DNA of 7,273 nt from an uncultured Paracoccus sp. (GTDB lineage: Bacteria > Pseudomonadota > Alphaproteobacteria > Rhodobacterales > Rhodobacteraceae): the NCBI RefSeq assembly GCF_946221145.1, contig NZ_CAMIOH010000158.1, positions 1 through 7,273 of the forward strand, read 5' to 3'. Of this stretch, positions 6,175 to 7,273 are shown piece after piece (position 1 is the first letter of the stretch; every line of letters begins with the position of its first letter). A program made the position numbers and the translations under genes. Below the pieces are notes generated by a model. The model did no database searches. It was not told the origin of the DNA and saw only the letters and a program-made list of their open reading frames with translations.

Positions 6175-6193
6175 AGCATTATCCGTTCATGCT
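6175..6193. promoter_or_regulatory. Possible operator: AGCAT-N9-ATGCT inverted repeat upstream of the TPP-enzyme genes
   Basis: AGCAT at 6175-6179 and ATGCT at 6189-6193 form a 19-base dyad in the 92-base gap between the second LysR gene and the first TPP-enzyme gene. Such a site could be bound by the adjacent LysR protein. The arms are only five bases and the spacing is not the standard T-N11-A, so this is weak. I do not see a convincing -35/-10 pair in this gap. Confidence 0.3.
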
Positions 6194-6238
6194 TCTTGCC
6201 GCTATGGTCCCCGCAGCACTCAATCCCAGGAGGGAACA

Positions 6239-6781
6239 ATGGTTACCGCCGAGGCCGAACGCCCCGATGAGCTGAACTGGCAAGAGGACGTGTATCGCGT
6301 CCTGAAATCCCATGATGTCAAGCACATCGCCTATGTCCCGGATGCGGGCCATTCCGCCGCCATCCGCCATGCCGAGGCCGACAACGACGTGCAGTCGGTG
6401 GTCCTGACGACCGAGGAGGAGGGCATCGGCTATCTGGCAGGCGCCTGGCTGGGCGGCGAACGCGGCGCGCTGCTGATGCAGTCGTCGGGCGTGGGCAACT
6501 GCATCAACACGCTGGCGCTGCAACAGATGGCGCGGTTCCCGCTGCTGATGGTCATCACCATGCGCGGCGACTGGGCGGAATTCAACGCCTGGCAGAACCC
6601 GATGGGTCAGGCGACCGAGGAAACCCTGCGCGCCATGGGCGTCATGGTCTGGCGCGCCGACAAGCCCGAGGATGTCGAACCGCTGCTGCACGGTGCCGCC
6701 AGCATGGCCTTCAACGGCGATTCCGCGACCGCAGTCCTGCTGGGTCAGCGCCTGATCGGAGAGAAAAAATGGGTGAAGTGA
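6239..6781 (+). CDS. Split thiamine-diphosphate decarboxylase, alpha (Pyr-domain) subunit, ComD-like
   Basis: A 180-residue protein equal to the N-terminal PYR domain of ThDP-dependent decarboxylases, encoded separately as in archaeal sulfopyruvate decarboxylase ComD. Visible landmarks are TTEEEGIGYLAGAWLGG (57-73), which holds the glutamate that activates the thiamine aminopyrimidine ring (E60 or E61), LLMQSSGVGNCINTL (78-92), and MRGDWAEFNAWQNPMGQ (108-124), where a WRG- or HRG-like motif sits in the family. The partner subunit is encoded immediately downstream with a 13-base overlap. The ATG at 6239 has AGGAGG five bases upstream. Known relatives decarboxylate sulfopyruvate to sulfoacetaldehyde or phosphonopyruvate to phosphonoacetaldehyde, both 2-oxoacids with an acidic group at C3. 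The NPMG segment looks more like ComD than like phosphonopyruvate decarboxylase, but this is from memory and moderate at best. Confidence 0.9.
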   Translation: MVTAEAERPDELNWQEDVYRVLKSHDVKHIAYVPDAGHSAAIRHAEADNDVQSVVLTTEEEGIGYLAGAWLGGERGALLMQSSGVGNCINTLALQQMARFPLLMVITMRGDWAEFNAWQNPMGQATEETLRAMGVMVWRADKPEDVEPLLHGAASMAFNGDSATAVLLGQRLIGEKKWVK

Positions 6782-7273
6782 AGCTGGGCGGCGATCTGAA
6801 CCGCCGCGAGGTCGTCAACACGCTGCTGGAGGGTCGCAAGGATCTGCTGGTGGTGACGGGTCTGGGGTCCGCATCCTATGACGTGATGGCGGCGGGCGAT
6901 CACGACAACAACTATTACCTCTGGGCCGCGATGGGGTCTGCGGCGATGGTGGGGCTGGGCATCGCGTCCACCCAGACCGACAAGCCGGTGCTGGTGGTGA
7001 CGGGCGACGGCGAATCGCTGATGGGCTTTGGCGCCCTGGCGACCATCGCGCTGCGCAAGCCGCGCAACCTGACCATCGCCATTCTGGACAACGGCCATTT
7101 CGGCGAAACCGGGATGCAGCAGAGCCATGCCGGCCGCGGCATCGAATTCGACCAGGTGGCCGCGGCCTGCGGGTTCGAACATACCGCCCGCATCACCGAG
7201 ATGGACGGCGTGCGCGCCCTGCGCCAGGACATCTACAAGCTGGACGGGCTGCGGCTGGTCACGCTGAAGATCA
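6769..7273 (+). CDS. Split thiamine-diphosphate decarboxylase, beta (TPP-binding) subunit, ComE-like (3' end outside window)
   Basis: The C-terminal PP domain of the same enzyme as a separate gene. 168 codons are present before the window edge, so only a short tail should be missing if it matches ComE in length. The ThDP/Mg2+ motif is clear: GDGESLMGFGALATIAL (79-95), then NLTIAILDNGHFGETG (100-115), with D80 and N108 as metal ligands. WAAMGSAAMVGLGIA (52-66) is the usual family segment before it. The ATG at 6769 overlaps the last 13 bases of the alpha gene in another frame, with GGAGAG five bases upstream inside that gene. This supports coupled translation and a fixed subunit ratio. The heteromeric enzyme should be cytoplasmic. 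Substrate assignment rests on family resemblance: sulfopyruvate or phosphonopyruvate are the best candidates, and other 2-oxoacids are possible. Confidence 0.92.
   Translation, partial: MGEVKLGGDLNRREVVNTLLEGRKDLLVVTGLGSASYDVMAAGDHDNNYYLWAAMGSAAMVGLGIASTQTDKPVLVVTGDGESLMGFGALATIALRKPRNLTIAILDNGHFGETGMQQSHAGRGIEFDQVAAACGFEHTARITEMDGVRALRQDIYKLDGLRLVTLKI

Noticed and set aside
5831..6238. Upstream extension of the TPP alpha subunit frame into the second LysR gene
   Set aside because: The extension is out of frame with LysR and has no family resemblance. The ATG at 6239 has a strong AGGAGG site and begins the Pyr domain properly.
5124..6239. A 371-codon minus-strand frame opposite the second LysR gene
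   Set aside because: Antisense shadow with no domain, opposite a convincing LysR protein.
1..7273. Search for tRNA, rRNA, CRISPR arrays, insertion sequences and phage attachment sites
   Set aside because: None seen. Reading both strands shows only dense protein-coding sequence and short intergenic gaps.

Overview
The window is GC-rich DNA with the codon use and gene style of an alphaproteobacterium. The protein sequences look most like Rhodobacteraceae (Paracoccus or its relatives), but that is recognition by eye and no search was run. The sequence is almost fully coding. Apart from partial genes at both edges, no gene looks broken. I see no mobile element, RNA gene, CRISPR array or tandem repeat array.

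Left half (1-4122, minus strand): one operon, read right to left. It holds a PLP class I aminotransferase (4122-2902), an RraA/HMG-aldolase-family protein (2905-2303, joined by an ATGA overlap), a periplasmic amino-acid-type solute-binding protein (2271-1435), and two GltJ/GltK-type permeases (1374-679 and 666-1, the second cut by the window edge). An ATPase gene would be expected just beyond position 1. A strong GC hairpin lies between the binding-protein gene and the first permease gene.

Centre (4123-4234): a short, locally AT-rich divergent promoter region. It carries three alternating ATTAA/TTAAT half-sites about one helical turn apart. This is a good candidate operator for the LysR-type regulator encoded immediately to the right (4235-5134, plus strand), which probably controls both itself and the minus-strand operon.

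Right half (5217-7273, plus strand): a second, different LysR-type regulator, probably started at TTG. It is followed by two overlapping genes for a split thiamine-diphosphate 2-oxoacid decarboxylase of the ComD/ComE (sulfopyruvate decarboxylase) or phosphonopyruvate decarboxylase type. The beta subunit is cut by the window edge.

Working interpretation (inference): the left operon imports an acidic amino acid or analogue, transaminates it to a 2-oxoacid, and cleaves or decarboxylates that with the RraA-family enzyme. The right-hand pair decarboxylates a 2-oxoacid bearing an acidic group. If the two halves belong together, substrates such as cysteate (via sulfopyruvate), phosphonoalanine (via phosphonopyruvate) or a 4-substituted glutamate would fit. 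The sequence alone does not choose among them, and the halves have separate regulators.
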